NCBI GenBank assembly: GCA_036435485.1
Contig: CM071596.1
Span: forward strand, 64,343,001-64,407,000
Reading direction: 5' to 3'
DNA: 64,000 nt
Source: Saposhnikovia divaricata
Lineage: Eukaryota > Streptophyta > Magnoliopsida > Apiales > Apiaceae
A model generated the notes under the pieces. It was given only the letters and a program-made list of their open reading frames with translations, was not told the origin of the DNA and searched no databases. This document shows positions 19,447 through 28,991 of this stretch, piece after piece. How positions within the stretch are numbered: the first letter of the stretch is position 1; each line of letters begins with the position of its first letter. A program made the position numbers and the translations under genes.

Positions 19447-20135
19447 ATTGGTATCAAAGCTATATGTTTAACATACAAAACATAGATCCTTGTGTTGAGT
19501 AGAAGAATCGTGAGTTTTCATTTTTCAGATCTACTTTTCATTTTCTCGAAAAGTGTGTTTTAATTCGTTGGTAGTGAAAACTCATCTGAAAAATTATTTA
19601 AATACTCCAGGTGTGATTATTTAGCTTGGGTGTATTTTAACTAATTTTTGTGAATTTATCTGGGTTCGTTCATATTTGGTGTTCTTGAGTGTTCATCATC
19701 TGTTCTTATCAAAGAAGACAACCCAACAACTTTTTGATCTCCTTTTCAAAAGTAAAAGAATAAAAAAGGTGGTTTTGGACTTTTTTAATTTGCTTTATTC
19801 GGCCGAAAGTATACAGACATACTCAGTACCTAGCATGTGGGTTAGGTGGGTTAGGTGAGTAAAGCATTCAAAGTCAAAAGGTGTTAAAGAGATAATATTG
19901 TTTATTCAATATTAAAGTAATCTGCCGAAAAATTATTCTAAGGACAAAAGTTCTACATAGAATTTCTACTTGAGAATTTCTACATAGAATTTCGACTTGG
20001 ACAATTTCTACTTGGTGATTTCGACTTGAGCAAAATTTCTACTTAGAGAAATTTCGACTTAGGCAAAAGTTCTACATAAATATTCTACATAGCCTAGTCT
20101 TGGGTACTTAGAAACTTTTAGTGACCAGAATTGAG
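19447..20135 (+). other. Copia-2 5' leader with PBS and motif cluster
   Basis: The PBS TGGTATCAAAGC (19449-19460) matches initiator tRNA-Met with one mismatch. From about 19940 to 20100 there are about ten copies of AATTTCTACTTAG, AATTTCGACTTGG and TTCTACATAG-like motifs, the same family as the LTR array and the spacer array of this element. The rest is AT-rich with no ORF of note. Confidence 0.8.
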
Positions 20136-20296
20136 ATGGCTCCTAAAAATGCATTCAAGATCCCAATGTTCAACAAAGATCACTATGAAGAATGGGTTTT
20201 CAGAATGAGACTATATCTAGAGACTGTTAACCCTGAATATCTGGAAGTCCTTGACAAGGGTAAATTTGTCCCAATGGTAGTTATTCCTTCACATAC
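20136..20296 (+). pseudogene. Copia-2 gag, N-terminal part, split by Athila-2
   Basis: ATG at 20136 (MAPKNAFKIPMFNKDHYEEW) opens a Copia gag N-terminal domain similar in layout to Copia-1 gag (PIYDKNSYDMW). It runs 53 codons to PMVVIPSHT and is interrupted by Athila-2 inserted after 20296 (TSD catac, 20292-20296). The frame resumes at 32095 in exact register, so before that insertion this was a continuous gag. Confidence 0.88.
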
Positions 20297-21785
20297 TGTT
20301 CGCTAAAATCACTACGCAAGTATACGCAGTCCAAAAGCAATAAAGGGAAATAAGGATCGTTCCCACGAAGACTCGGTGATTTAAGTATAAGTGTCTATTC
20401 AACAATGTTCGGCTAATTATAGAAGCTTGAACGAGTGATAAAGTTCGGTTTGTTTGAATTAACAATTAACTAATGAAATATCAACTAACGTGTTTTTAAA
20501 ATAATATGATAAGGGCATGGGGTTCTAAGTTCATGAATGCTTCATCTTGGTTTACTATCAAGATTCAATAAGTTGCAATTGTTAAAGAAGCTAGCGGGAA
20601 CACTTAGCTAATATGAGCCATCTTTCAATTAACTCATACCAATCCAAATAAACATCCACAAAAGAGATAGAAGTTATAAGGGCATCAATTATATCCAAAC
20701 ACTATATGTCTATGTGAATGGGTGATACAATCGATTTACAAAACAAGTTCCGCAATTAACTACATAGGGGAATAATGTTCTATCGAAACTATATTCCAAC
20801 ACGCGGAGAAGCCGACGAAACCTATGCTAGCATGGTGAGTCCTAATCTCTAAATCCACTTTCGCATTCATTAGAGATTTGACAAAATAGATGTTAGCTAC
20901 TCATCTATATGCAATTAACACAACCACATTAGGCATTCTTATAAGAAAATCACAAACTCAAATAATCTATCAAGCCAACCATAAAAATCCACAATTCACT
21001 ACATTAGAACCCCATGAAAGTGTTTAGTTCATAATTAAACTTAACACCTTCATGGGTTCTATGGATAACATAATTAAACAAAATGAAAATTAAGATTAAT
21101 AATTAAAATTGAATTAGACAAAAGTACTAGAAAAGAAATCACTAATAAACAAGTTAAGAGTTGAGAAAAACTGAAAATTGAAGTAGAGAAATCCTGGAAT
21201 TGGGTTTGAACTTGAGTGATTCTTCCTTGCTATCACCTAGGATTGATGATTCTCTTGTTCTTGCCTCTTCTCCAATGTTCCCAGCTGCTAGTTAGGTTTA
21301 CAAGTGATGTAAGTTCGTTTTTATACAACCCTAGAAAAAGCCCATATGCTGAAAATGGCCCAACAGCAAAACAATTCGTTGAGCAGAATTTTTGGCTTCC
21401 AGGCTGCAGCCTGGAATCCCGAGCGGCCGCCCGGAGCTCAAATTTGCTGGAAATTTTCTGCCTTGGCTTATTTTCTGATTTTTGGCTTGCTCTTTCCTTT
21501 GCACCTTCTTGCACTTTAATAGCATTTCATCCCTTGCATTCTCTAGCCTTCCAAGATGGTGCAACAACACCACAACTCTTCCGAGACGATGCAAACAAGC
21601 AATTCCAAGATCACCAACATAGCACGATCTTTGCACCAAATCCACCGACTCTCGACCTTTTGTGTTATTCCATGCAACCTACAAAACTAAACCAAAACAC
21701 ATCAAATGATGCTTGTAAACTTGAGAACGAACAACGATTCTAGCCATCTAGAAGCCTTAAAAGTGGATATAAAATCCACTTAACA
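20297..21785 (-). repeat. Athila-2 3' LTR
   Basis: On the minus strand it starts TGTTAAGTGGATTTTATATC and ends GTGATTTTAGCGAACA. The start resembles the Athila-1 LTR start (TGATAAGTGGATTTTATATC). It contains a palindromic CAGGCTGCAGCCTGG and GCGGCCGC around 21400-21430. The small plus-strand ORF inside it is antisense and has a twin in the other LTR. Confidence 0.95.
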
Positions 21786-21798
21786 AACCCCCAAACTT
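21786..21798 (-). other. Athila-2 polypurine tract
   Basis: AAGTTTGGGGGTT on the minus strand, directly abutting the 3' LTR; it primes plus-strand DNA synthesis. Two further AAGTTTGGGGG copies lie upstream in the tail. Confidence 0.93.
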
Positions 21799-22531
21799 GA
21801 ATCATTGCTTGTCCTCAAGCAAAGAAAAATGCAACCACTTAACACATGGGAAATGCATGAATGATATGAACTCAATAACCTAACTACTAAATGCATGATG
21901 CATGAAATGCAATATCCCCTCGCAACACAACATTCGTTTCAACAATCCCCTCCAAGAATGCAACAACTAATGACAAGAACCGATTACATTCCAATATATA
22001 CATAGGTATAAACAAGTGCAAAGCGTGATTGTGTGCTAGCTTCAAAAGAATACTCACTAATGGATCCGAACAAGACAAAACATGCTTTTAAGGGAAATTT
22101 ACGAGTTTAAAAACAGAATAGAGTCTATACTCTCGACAACCTAGAACAGCTCCATATTCGATCAAGGTCACAATGAATTTATTATGTTCTAAACCTCTAA
22201 ATACGCTTATTTGACCGTGCAATGGTTGAGGTCCCTAAAGACTTATGCACTAGCACCCTTGTAACGAGCTTTAGGTTAGCGGATCCCAGACTATAAAAGC
22301 CTTAGGTCACTAGGCACAAAGTCCCCTAGAACTTACTTGCTCGAGTACCAATGAGCCCAACCGTGGTCAATTATGCCTTATACACATTCAACTTTTTTTT
22401 TTTCTTATCTTTTGAGAATGGGAATGAGTGCGTTTCGCTCCATCTCATTCCACCCCTAGACTACTCATATAAATATGAGCTGGCTACTAGCCAATTGACA
22501 CCTAGCCATTACTTATCATTATTATATTTCT

Positions 22532-22572
<41 letters not shown>

Positions 22573-23038
22573 TTAGCACGCATGCCCAATGCTTCCCCCA
22601 AACTTATACTTTACTGCCCTAGAGTCATAAAGAGAATAGGTAAAATTCTATCGTTAAACAAGCGACTATTCCCCCATAAGCATGTAATCCTAGAACAAAA
22701 TCCAAAAGCATTGAGTAACTATGAATGGTGTAAAAATATTTTAGCTACTGCACTAGTATAGCCTATTTCAACTGAGCATGAAATTGAATTCCTGTTTTCA
22801 TTATCACACTCTCTTCAAAGACTACTAATTCGAACTTGTTAATGCTAAGGGATCATGGAATGTTATGATATGCAATTATATGAACATAACAATTAAATTA
22901 ATCTACATGTCGTGCGACTTAAAACTACATGACATGAATGTACTAGCTAGATGCAAATATGACCTTAACCCCACACCCCCAAACTTGAACAATTCAATGT
23001 CCTCATTGAAAGTAAAGGGAAAAGGGAAGAAAACGCCC
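21799..23038 (-). other. Athila-2 non-coding tail between ORF3 and PPT
   Basis: No credible gene. It holds two extra PPT-like AAGTTTGGGGG sites (22595-22605 and 22976-22986), a 38-base T run (22534-22571, an A run on the element strand), and a block at 22452-22511 conserved in Athila-1 that includes GGCTAGTAGCC and CATATTTATATG inverted repeats. Confidence 0.8.
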
Positions 23039-24208
23039 CTAATCGTCTGAGCCGTCACCCTCTTCGGGCTGTGAATCTGGTGGAGTATCTGGAGGAGGAT
23101 AAGGCTGATGAGTGCCATAAACCGGCCATTCCACCTGAATGCCATCTCGCTCAAAAACTCTATCAAGTGACACTGTCATATCCTGTGCAAAACGGCGATT
23201 TATATCATGCATGGCGTCCATACGCCGAAGCAACCGCCTATACTGGGTATCACTGAATCCTGCCTGTGGACCCTGGCGACCTGCGCCTCTCTCAGCCCGA
23301 TCTGCTCTAACTCTCTGCGGAGGTGGCACAATTCTCTCCACCCCACCTACAATGAACCCATGACCTCGTGGGTGAGGGACGCCGCCCGGCCAATCCTCCA
23401 AACGAGCAATTATAGCACTATCAATGTCGGCACTCTGCTGCTGAAGCTGTTCCTCGGCACCCCAATTAACACCGGCATTCATACACAACCGGGTGATAAG
23501 ATAAGCATGGGGAATAGCTCCTGTAGTGCGGCTAGTCATAAAACGGCACATACCCTGATAAATCAGATATGCTGGATCAATGTAATGGCCTCCCAAAATT
23601 CCATATAACAAAATGGCTCTCTCCACTGTAACGTCATGAGCGTGCGAAGAAGGCATCAATCGTGCACATATGAACATGTTCCATGCGCGAGCATACCTAT
23701 TCAGGGCAGAAGCAGGGAAGTTTAAATGCTCATTAGATCCCGGCTTATACCTCCACTCAGTGCCTGGCGCACACAAATCAACCACAAGTCTATCTAAATC
23801 CACTTCTGCGTGTGACTTGATCGTCCAATCCTCGGCCCCCCGAGGTTGAGGTGGAAGCCTTAACACGTTCGAAATGGCTGCACGCCGGTAATCTACCGTT
23901 ACACCACGTACCCATGAATAACCATTAGCCGATTCCTTGGCATTTGCATAGAATTCTCGGACAACACCTAGGGGAACTTCCAAAGGAGTGTCACACAACA
24001 CACTCCATCCCCTAACATTAATCATGCCAAGCAATTCGCCATCGGTGGCGGAAGGCTTGAATCCTCGTTCTTTAGCCACCGCCCTAGTCCGCAATCGATT
24101 ATACTCATTGTGAGCAATTAATGAAACAAATCGCGATTCATCAAGTGCCTCATCAATATTCGGTTGAGCACTACTACTACCCACAATTCTTGTTCTTTTT
24201 GGAGCCAT
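23039..24208 (-). CDS. Athila-2 third ORF (putative plant transposon protein), intact
   Basis: A 389-aa protein starting at ATG 24208 (MAPKRTRIVGSSS). I chose this over the upstream in-frame ATG because Athila-1 begins with the same MAPKR. Visible parts: VAKERGFKPS, LGVVREFYANAKES, RGVTVDYRRAAISNVLRLP, NRYARAWNMFICARLMPSS, ERAILLYGILGGHYID, a C-terminal RYRRLLRR-type basic helix and a PYPPPDTPPDSQPEEGDGSDD tail. It belongs to the plant-transposon-protein family of Athila elements; no enzymatic motif or membrane segment is seen. Its role is unknown. The same tail motif (PYPPPDTDSSEDEDE) closes the Athila-1 copy. Confidence 0.9.
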   Translation of the reverse strand: MAPKRTRIVGSSSAQPNIDEALDESRFVSLIAHNEYNRLRTRAVAKERGFKPSATDGELLGMINVRGWSVLCDTPLEVPLGVVREFYANAKESANGYSWVRGVTVDYRRAAISNVLRLPPQPRGAEDWTIKSHAEVDLDRLVVDLCAPGTEWRYKPGSNEHLNFPASALNRYARAWNMFICARLMPSSHAHDVTVERAILLYGILGGHYIDPAYLIYQGMCRFMTSRTTGAIPHAYLITRLCMNAGVNWGAEEQLQQQSADIDSAIIARLEDWPGGVPHPRGHGFIVGGVERIVPPPQRVRADRAERGAGRQGPQAGFSDTQYRRLLRRMDAMHDINRRFAQDMTVSLDRVFERDGIQVEWPVYGTHQPYPPPDTPPDSQPEEGDGSDD

Positions 24209-25025
24209 AATTCTCACAGACAAATTAACAAACACCTTATGTGCAAGTCTCCTTATTAACCAATCACACAATATCCAACGAAATTAAACCAAGCAATTGC
24301 TTACAACCCACAACAAGATAAACCCTTGAAATCCTTATCCAATCCTTGTTTTTCAATTTTTTAGGTATTATGAGATGCTAGAGAATGAGTAAATTGGATA
24401 TATGTGGATGTATGTATAATTGGGTGTGTAATTGTGGGGATAGTGGGTTATGGTTTGATATAGGGATATGGATGTGGGATTAGTATATATGAATTTGGGG
24501 TTGAAAATGGGATGAGATTTATGGGGTTGAGTAGGGAGAAGTAAGTGGATTCGGAGGTTTTATAAACCTATAAGAACTGCCTAAATATTCAACCACTGCA
24601 TGCCTTGTTTTTAAGTTCGTTTGGCAGAGTTTTAGAGCGTGCGTGCTCCATGTTGTAGAAAGTACGTGCCCCAGTTGTAGAAATTACGTGCCCCAGGCAG
24701 GTTGAATGTACGTGCTCCATGTTGATGAATATTCGTGCCCCAGTTGTAGAAATTACGTGCCCCAGGCAGGTTGAATGTACGTGCTCCATGTTGATGAATA
24801 TTCGTGCCCCAGTTGTAGAAATTACGTGCCCGCGGTCGCCCTGAGTCCTTATTTTGTGCCAGACACCCATTTTCAAACACACATATTTTCCATCTCCTTT
24901 CCTTTTCTTTCTCACTTTTTTTTTTTATAATGCTTTTTCAAAACAAATAATACTCCAAAATGCATGGGTTGCCTCCCACGAAGCGCTTGTTTTAAATGTC
25001 ACTAGCTTGACATTTTCTTCGAATT
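24209..25025 (-). other. Athila-2 pol-to-ORF3 spacer with conserved motif
   Basis: Non-coding. Downstream of the pol stop, GCGCTTCGTGGGAGGCAACC lies on the minus strand at 24967-24986, with an AGCTAGTGAC inverted-repeat arm at 24998-25014, both conserved in Athila-1. A tandem repeat at 24640-24836 and an AT-rich leader precede the ORF3 ATG. Confidence 0.8.
24640..24836 (-). repeat. 69-bp tandem repeat in the Athila-2 spacer
   Basis: Nearly three copies of a 69-bp unit, each made of smaller ACGTGCCCCAG / ACGTGCTCCATGTTG blocks (plus-strand text). An antisense ORF across it gives a repetitive peptide and is an artefact of the repeat. Confidence 0.9.
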
Positions 25026-28000
25026 TCAATCGGTAGTACCAAGAACCGCGGATTCCGCTTCGCGATTCACACATTCACCAAAGTATGGTTTCAACCTCTG
25101 TCCATTTACTTTGAACGACTCATCAGGTGATTTATCAAAAATTTCCACTGCTCCATGTGGAAACACCGTTTTAACATAAAATGGCCCTGACCATCTCGAC
25201 TTAAGCTTTCCTGGAAACAATCGAAGACGAGAGTTAAATAATAAAACGGATTGACCAGGAACAAATACCTTGTTTACCAGACGACGATCATGCCATCGCT
25301 TCACTTTCTCCTTATAAAGCTTGTTATTCTCGTATGTTTGCAAGCGAAACTCGTCTATCTCGTTGAGTTGCACCATTCGCTTCTCACCCGCAGCCTTAAG
25401 ATCAAAATTTAGCTTTTTCAAAGCCCAGTACGCCTTGTGCTCCAATTCGGCTGGCAAATGACAAGCCTTTCCATACACAAGTTGATATGGGGACATCCCC
25501 AACGGTGTTTTATAGGCTGTTCGATAAGCCCATGCCGCTTCATCAAGTTTCATTGACCAATCTTTCCTTGAAGGACTCACTACTTTTTCTAGAATGCGCT
25601 TGATTTCACGGTTAGACACCTCGGCTTGGCCATTGGTTTGAGGGTGGTATGCTGTAGCTACACGATGGTTGATGTTGTACTTAGCCATGAGGTTAGTAAA
25701 CTTGCGATTGCAAAAGTGAGTACCTTCATCACTAATGATAACTCGAGGAGTGCCGAATCTTGTAAAGATGTTCTTGTGAAGGAAATTTATCACTACATTT
25801 GCATCATTGGTTGGAAGTGCCTTGACCTCAACCCATTTGGAAACATAGTCCACGGCTAACAAGATGTATTGGTTGTTGCATGAAGAAATGAATGGTCCCA
25901 TGAAGTCGATCCCCCAAACGTCGAAGATTTCCACTTCCAGCATCACATTAAGGGGCATTTCATTTCTCCTTGAGATGTTTCCAACTCGTTGGCAACGATC
26001 ACACCTCAATACAAATTGATGAGCATCCTTAAAAAGGGAAGGCCAATAGAATCCTGCTTGAAGAATACGAGTCGCGGTCTTTTCACCTCCATAGTGGCCT
26101 CCATATGTTGTGGCATGATAGTCCTTCAGAATAGCCTCTGTCTCACTGTGAGGTACACACCTCCTGATAACCTGATCCGCTCCTTGTCTGAACAAGTATG
26201 GTTCATCCCAACAATACCATTTAACTTCATGCATGAACTTCTTCTTTTGTGCATATGAGAGTTCGGGAGGAATCACTCTACTAACAAGAAAGTTCACAAT
26301 GTCTGCGAACCAAGGTTCTTCTTCTTGTATTCCAAACAGTTGTTCATCAGGGAAGAATTCATTAATGACCGTGCTATCTTGGGATGACTTCCCAAGATCT
26401 TCCAAACGAGAAAGGTGATCGGCTACTTGGTTTTCTATTCCTTTTCTGTCCTTTATTTCCAAATCGAATTCTTGCAATAGAAGTACCCAACGAATCAAAC
26501 GAGGTTTGGAGTCCTTCTTTGTCATCAAATATTTTATAGCCGCATGATCTGTGTAAACAATTACCTTCGTGCCAAGCAAGTAGGCTCGAAATTTCTCAAA
26601 AGCATAGACAACAGCCAAGAGCTCCTTTTCCGTGGTGGTGTAGTTCAACTGTGCATCATTAAGGGTTTTACTAGCATAGTAAACCACATGAAAAATTCTC
26701 TCTTTCCGTTGACCAAGAACAGCACCAACTGCATAGTCACTAGCATCACACATTAGCTCAAAAGGCTCACTCCAATTAGGTGCAGTAATAACAGGTGCAG
26801 TAGTTAACTTCTTCTTCAAGAGCTCGAAGGCAACAAGACAAGCTTCGTCAAATTTGAAGGGAATGTCCTTCTCAAGTAGATTACACAACGGTTTAGAAAT
26901 TTTCGAGAAATCCTTTATGAAACGCCGATAAAAACCCGCGTGCCCAAGAAAGCTACGAATCCCCTTGACTGAAATTGGAGGAGGAAGATTTGAGATTGTT
27001 TCCAATTTAGCTTTATCTACCTCAAGACCTTGATTAGAAACCTTGTGCCAGAGAATTATTCCTTCTTGTACCATGAAATGGCACTTTTCCCAATTGAGAA
27101 CCAAATTGGTTTCAGCGCACCTTTTAAGCACTAAGGTCAAATTCGCAAGAGTCTCATCATAAGAGGTACCAAATACTGAAAAATCATCCATAAAAACCTC
27201 TACATTAATACCAATCATGTCCGAGAATATGGCCATCATGCATCTCTGAAAAGTTGCTGGGGCACCACAAAGACCAAAGGAAACCCGACGAAAGGCAAAA
27301 GTGCCAAACGGGCAAGTAAATGTGGTCTTTTCCTGATCTTCAGGAGCAATGCAAATCTGATTATACCCCGAATATCCATCAAGAAGACAATAATATTCAT
27401 GACCGGCCAATCTATCCAACATCTGATCAATGAAGGGAAGTGGGAAATGATCTTTCCTGGTGGCCTTATTGAGCTTCCGATAGTCCATGCACACTCGCCA
27501 TCCTGTGACCGTTCGAGTAGGAATGAGTTCATTTTTTTCGTTTGCCACCACGGTCATGCCTCCTTTCTTAGGCACACACTGCACTGGACTGACCCATGAA
27601 CTGTCTGAAATGGGATAGATTATCCCTGCATCTAGCCACTTGAGGATTTCTTTCTTTACCACCTCTTTCATGATAGGATTTAGCCGCCTTTGGTGCTCTA
27701 CTGTTGGCTTACTCCCTTCTTCCAATAGAATTTTATGTTGGCAATACGAGGGACTGATTCCTTTTAGATCCGCCACAGACCAACCTATGGCTGATTTGAA
27801 TTCTCGAAGAACCCTCAAGAGTTTGTCCTCCTCAGCATCTGAAAGGTTAGCGGCAATAATCACTGGCAAAGTAGATGATTCTCCAAGAGAGGCATACCGT
27901 AAATGCTCTGGTAGTGGTTTGAGTTCTAGAGTTGGAGCTTCCTCGATAGATGGTTTCAATTGCTGATGCGATCCCTTTAATTCTGGTAGACCCAACGATT

Positions 28001-28991
28001 CTACCGGTCTCTCCAATTTTCTTTGCCAAGGCATAGCATCCAGATATTGCAGTTGTTCATCTATATCATCTTCATCTAATGAATACTCTCCACTGAGTGC
28101 CTTTTCCAAAGTGTCATTCATGAACATGTGATCCAACTTTTCTTGTACCGTAGACTCAATCAAGTCTATCTTTAGACACTGTTCTTCTTCTGTAGGAAAT
28201 TTCATAGCTGTGAAAACATTGAAAGTGACATTTTGATCGTGCACCCTCATCGTAAGTTCTCCCTTTTGGACATCAATCAATGTTTGCCCCGTCGCCAAGA
28301 ATGGTCGACCAAGTATGATAGGAATCTTCTTATCTTCTTCAAAATCCAGTATGACAAAATCAGCTGGAAAAATTAGTTTGTCCACCTTTACTAGGACATC
28401 TTCAACAACTCCTCGGGGATATGTGATTGAGCGATCCGCTAACTGAAGTGACATGCTCGTCGGTTTTGGCTCGGGAAGGCCAAGTTGCAAGAAAACCGAG
28501 TATGGCATGAGATTGATACTTGCTCCCAAATCACATAAACATTTGTCAAAAGACAATTTTCCAATGGTGCATGGAATGGTGAAACTACCAGGGTCCTTTA
28601 GTTTAGGCGGTAACTTTTGTTGCAATACCGCACTACACTCTTCCGTCAAAGCAACGGTCTCTAACTCCTCCAGTTTCACTTTTCTCGAAAGAATGCCTTT
28701 CATGAACTTTGCATAGCTTGGCATTTGTTCTAGAGCTTCGGCAAAGGGAATGTTGATGTGTAATTTCTTAAAGACTTCAAGAAATTTTCCAAATTGCTTG
28801 TCCAGTTTCTGTTTCTGCAGTCGTCGAGGAAATGGTGGAGGTGGATAGACATGCTCTCCTACTTCTTTAAGGACTGATTGTTTAGGAGGTGATGTATTTT
28901 TTTCTTCCTCCTGGGTTGAAATTGAAGCTTTACCCTTGTCTTCGGTGTCTCCCAAGTCCACTTTTTCTGTTTCCTCAATGGGCAGAATTCT
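25026..28991 (-). CDS. Athila-2 pol: protease, RT, RNase H, integrase
   Basis: Open frame of about 1320 codons on the minus strand; numbering here is from 28961. The protease has CDLGASINLMPYS with catalytic Asp near residue 144 and IILGRPFLAT. RT has TRTVTGWRVCMDYRKLNKA and FMDDFSVFG at residues 590-598. RNase H has FELMCDASDYAVGAVLGQ and YTDHAAIKYL. The integrase has H-H near HYGGEKTAT, CDRCQRVGN, then the DDE core at GIDFMGPF, IISDEGTHF and NGQAEVSNRE, and a GPFYVKTVFPHG C-terminus. There is no chromodomain. It is in the same frame as gag, separated only by a TAA at 28992-28994, and no ATG begins it, so synthesis as a gag-pol polyprotein is expected. Confidence 0.95.
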   Translation of the reverse strand, partial: RILPIEETEKVDLGDTEDKGKASISTQEEEKNTSPPKQSVLKEVGEHVYPPPPFPRRLQKQKLDKQFGKFLEVFKKLHINIPFAEALEQMPSYAKFMKGILSRKVKLEELETVALTEECSAVLQQKLPPKLKDPGSFTIPCTIGKLSFDKCLCDLGASINLMPYSVFLQLGLPEPKPTSMSLQLADRSITYPRGVVEDVLVKVDKLIFPADFVILDFEEDKKIPIILGRPFLATGQTLIDVQKGELTMRVHDQNVTFNVFTAMKFPTEEEQCLKIDLIESTVQEKLDHMFMNDTLEKALSGEYSLDEDDIDEQLQYLDAMPWQRKLERPVESLGLPELKGSHQQLKPSIEEAPTLELKPLPEHLRYASLGESSTLPVIIAANLSDAEEDKLLRVLREFKSAIGWSVADLKGISPSYCQHKILLEEGSKPTVEHQRRLNPIMKEVVKKEILKWLDAGIIYPISDSSWVSPVQCVPKKGGMTVVANEKNELIPTRTVTGWRVCMDYRKLNKATRKDHFPLPFIDQMLDRLAGHEYYCLLDGYSGYNQICIAPEDQEKTTFTCPFGTFAFRRVSFGLCGAPATFQRCMMAIFSDMIGINVEVFMDDFSVFGTSYDETLANLTLVLKRCAETNLVLNWEKCHFMVQEGIILWHKVSNQGLEVDKAKLETISNLPPPISVKGIRSFLGHAGFYRRFIKDFSKISKPLCNLLEKDIPFKFDEACLVAFELLKKKLTTAPVITAPNWSEPFELMCDASDYAVGAVLGQRKERIFHVVYYASKTLNDAQLNYTTTEKELLAVVYAFEKFRAYLLGTKVIVYTDHAAIKYLMTKKDSKPRLIRWVLLLQEFDLEIKDRKGIENQVADHLSRLEDLGKSSQDSTVINEFFPDEQLFGIQEEEPWFADIVNFLVSRVIPPELSYAQKKKFMHEVKWYCWDEPYLFRQGADQVIRRCVPHSETEAILKDYHATTYGGHYGGEKTATRILQAGFYWPSLFKDAHQFVLRCDRCQRVGNISRRNEMPLNVMLEVEIFDVWGIDFMGPFISSCNNQYILLAVDYVSKWVEVKALPTNDANVVINFLHKNIFTRFGTPRVIISDEGTHFCNRKFTNLMAKYNINHRVATAYHPQTNGQAEVSNREIKRILEKVVSPSRKDWSMKLDEAAWAYRTAYKTPLGMSPYQLVYGKACHLPAELEHKAYWALKKLNFDLKAAGEKRMVQLNEIDEFRLQTYENNKLYKEKVKRWHDRRLVNKVFVPGQSVLLFNSRLRLFPGKLKSRWSGPFYVKTVFPHGAVEIFDKSPDESFKVNGQRLKPYFGECVNREAESAVLGTTD

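Noticed and set aside
21216..21743. 175-aa plus-strand ORF, repeated identically at 31520-32047
   Set aside because: It is the antisense strand of the two Athila-2 LTRs; the duplication explains the twin. No recognisable domain.
22534..22571. Poly-T/poly-A runs as tails of a LINE, SINE or processed pseudogene
   Set aside because: They lie within the Athila tail at a similar position in both elements, with no upstream LINE/SINE body or target duplication.
23071..23608. Overlapping plus-strand ORFs near 23.1-23.6 kb
   Set aside because: Complementary to the Athila-2 third ORF, whose coding sense is supported by similarity to Athila-1.
24589..24915. Open frame with a repeated GARIFINMEHVHSTC-like peptide
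   Set aside because: Created by the 69-bp tandem repeat; no homologue in Athila-1 at the same place.
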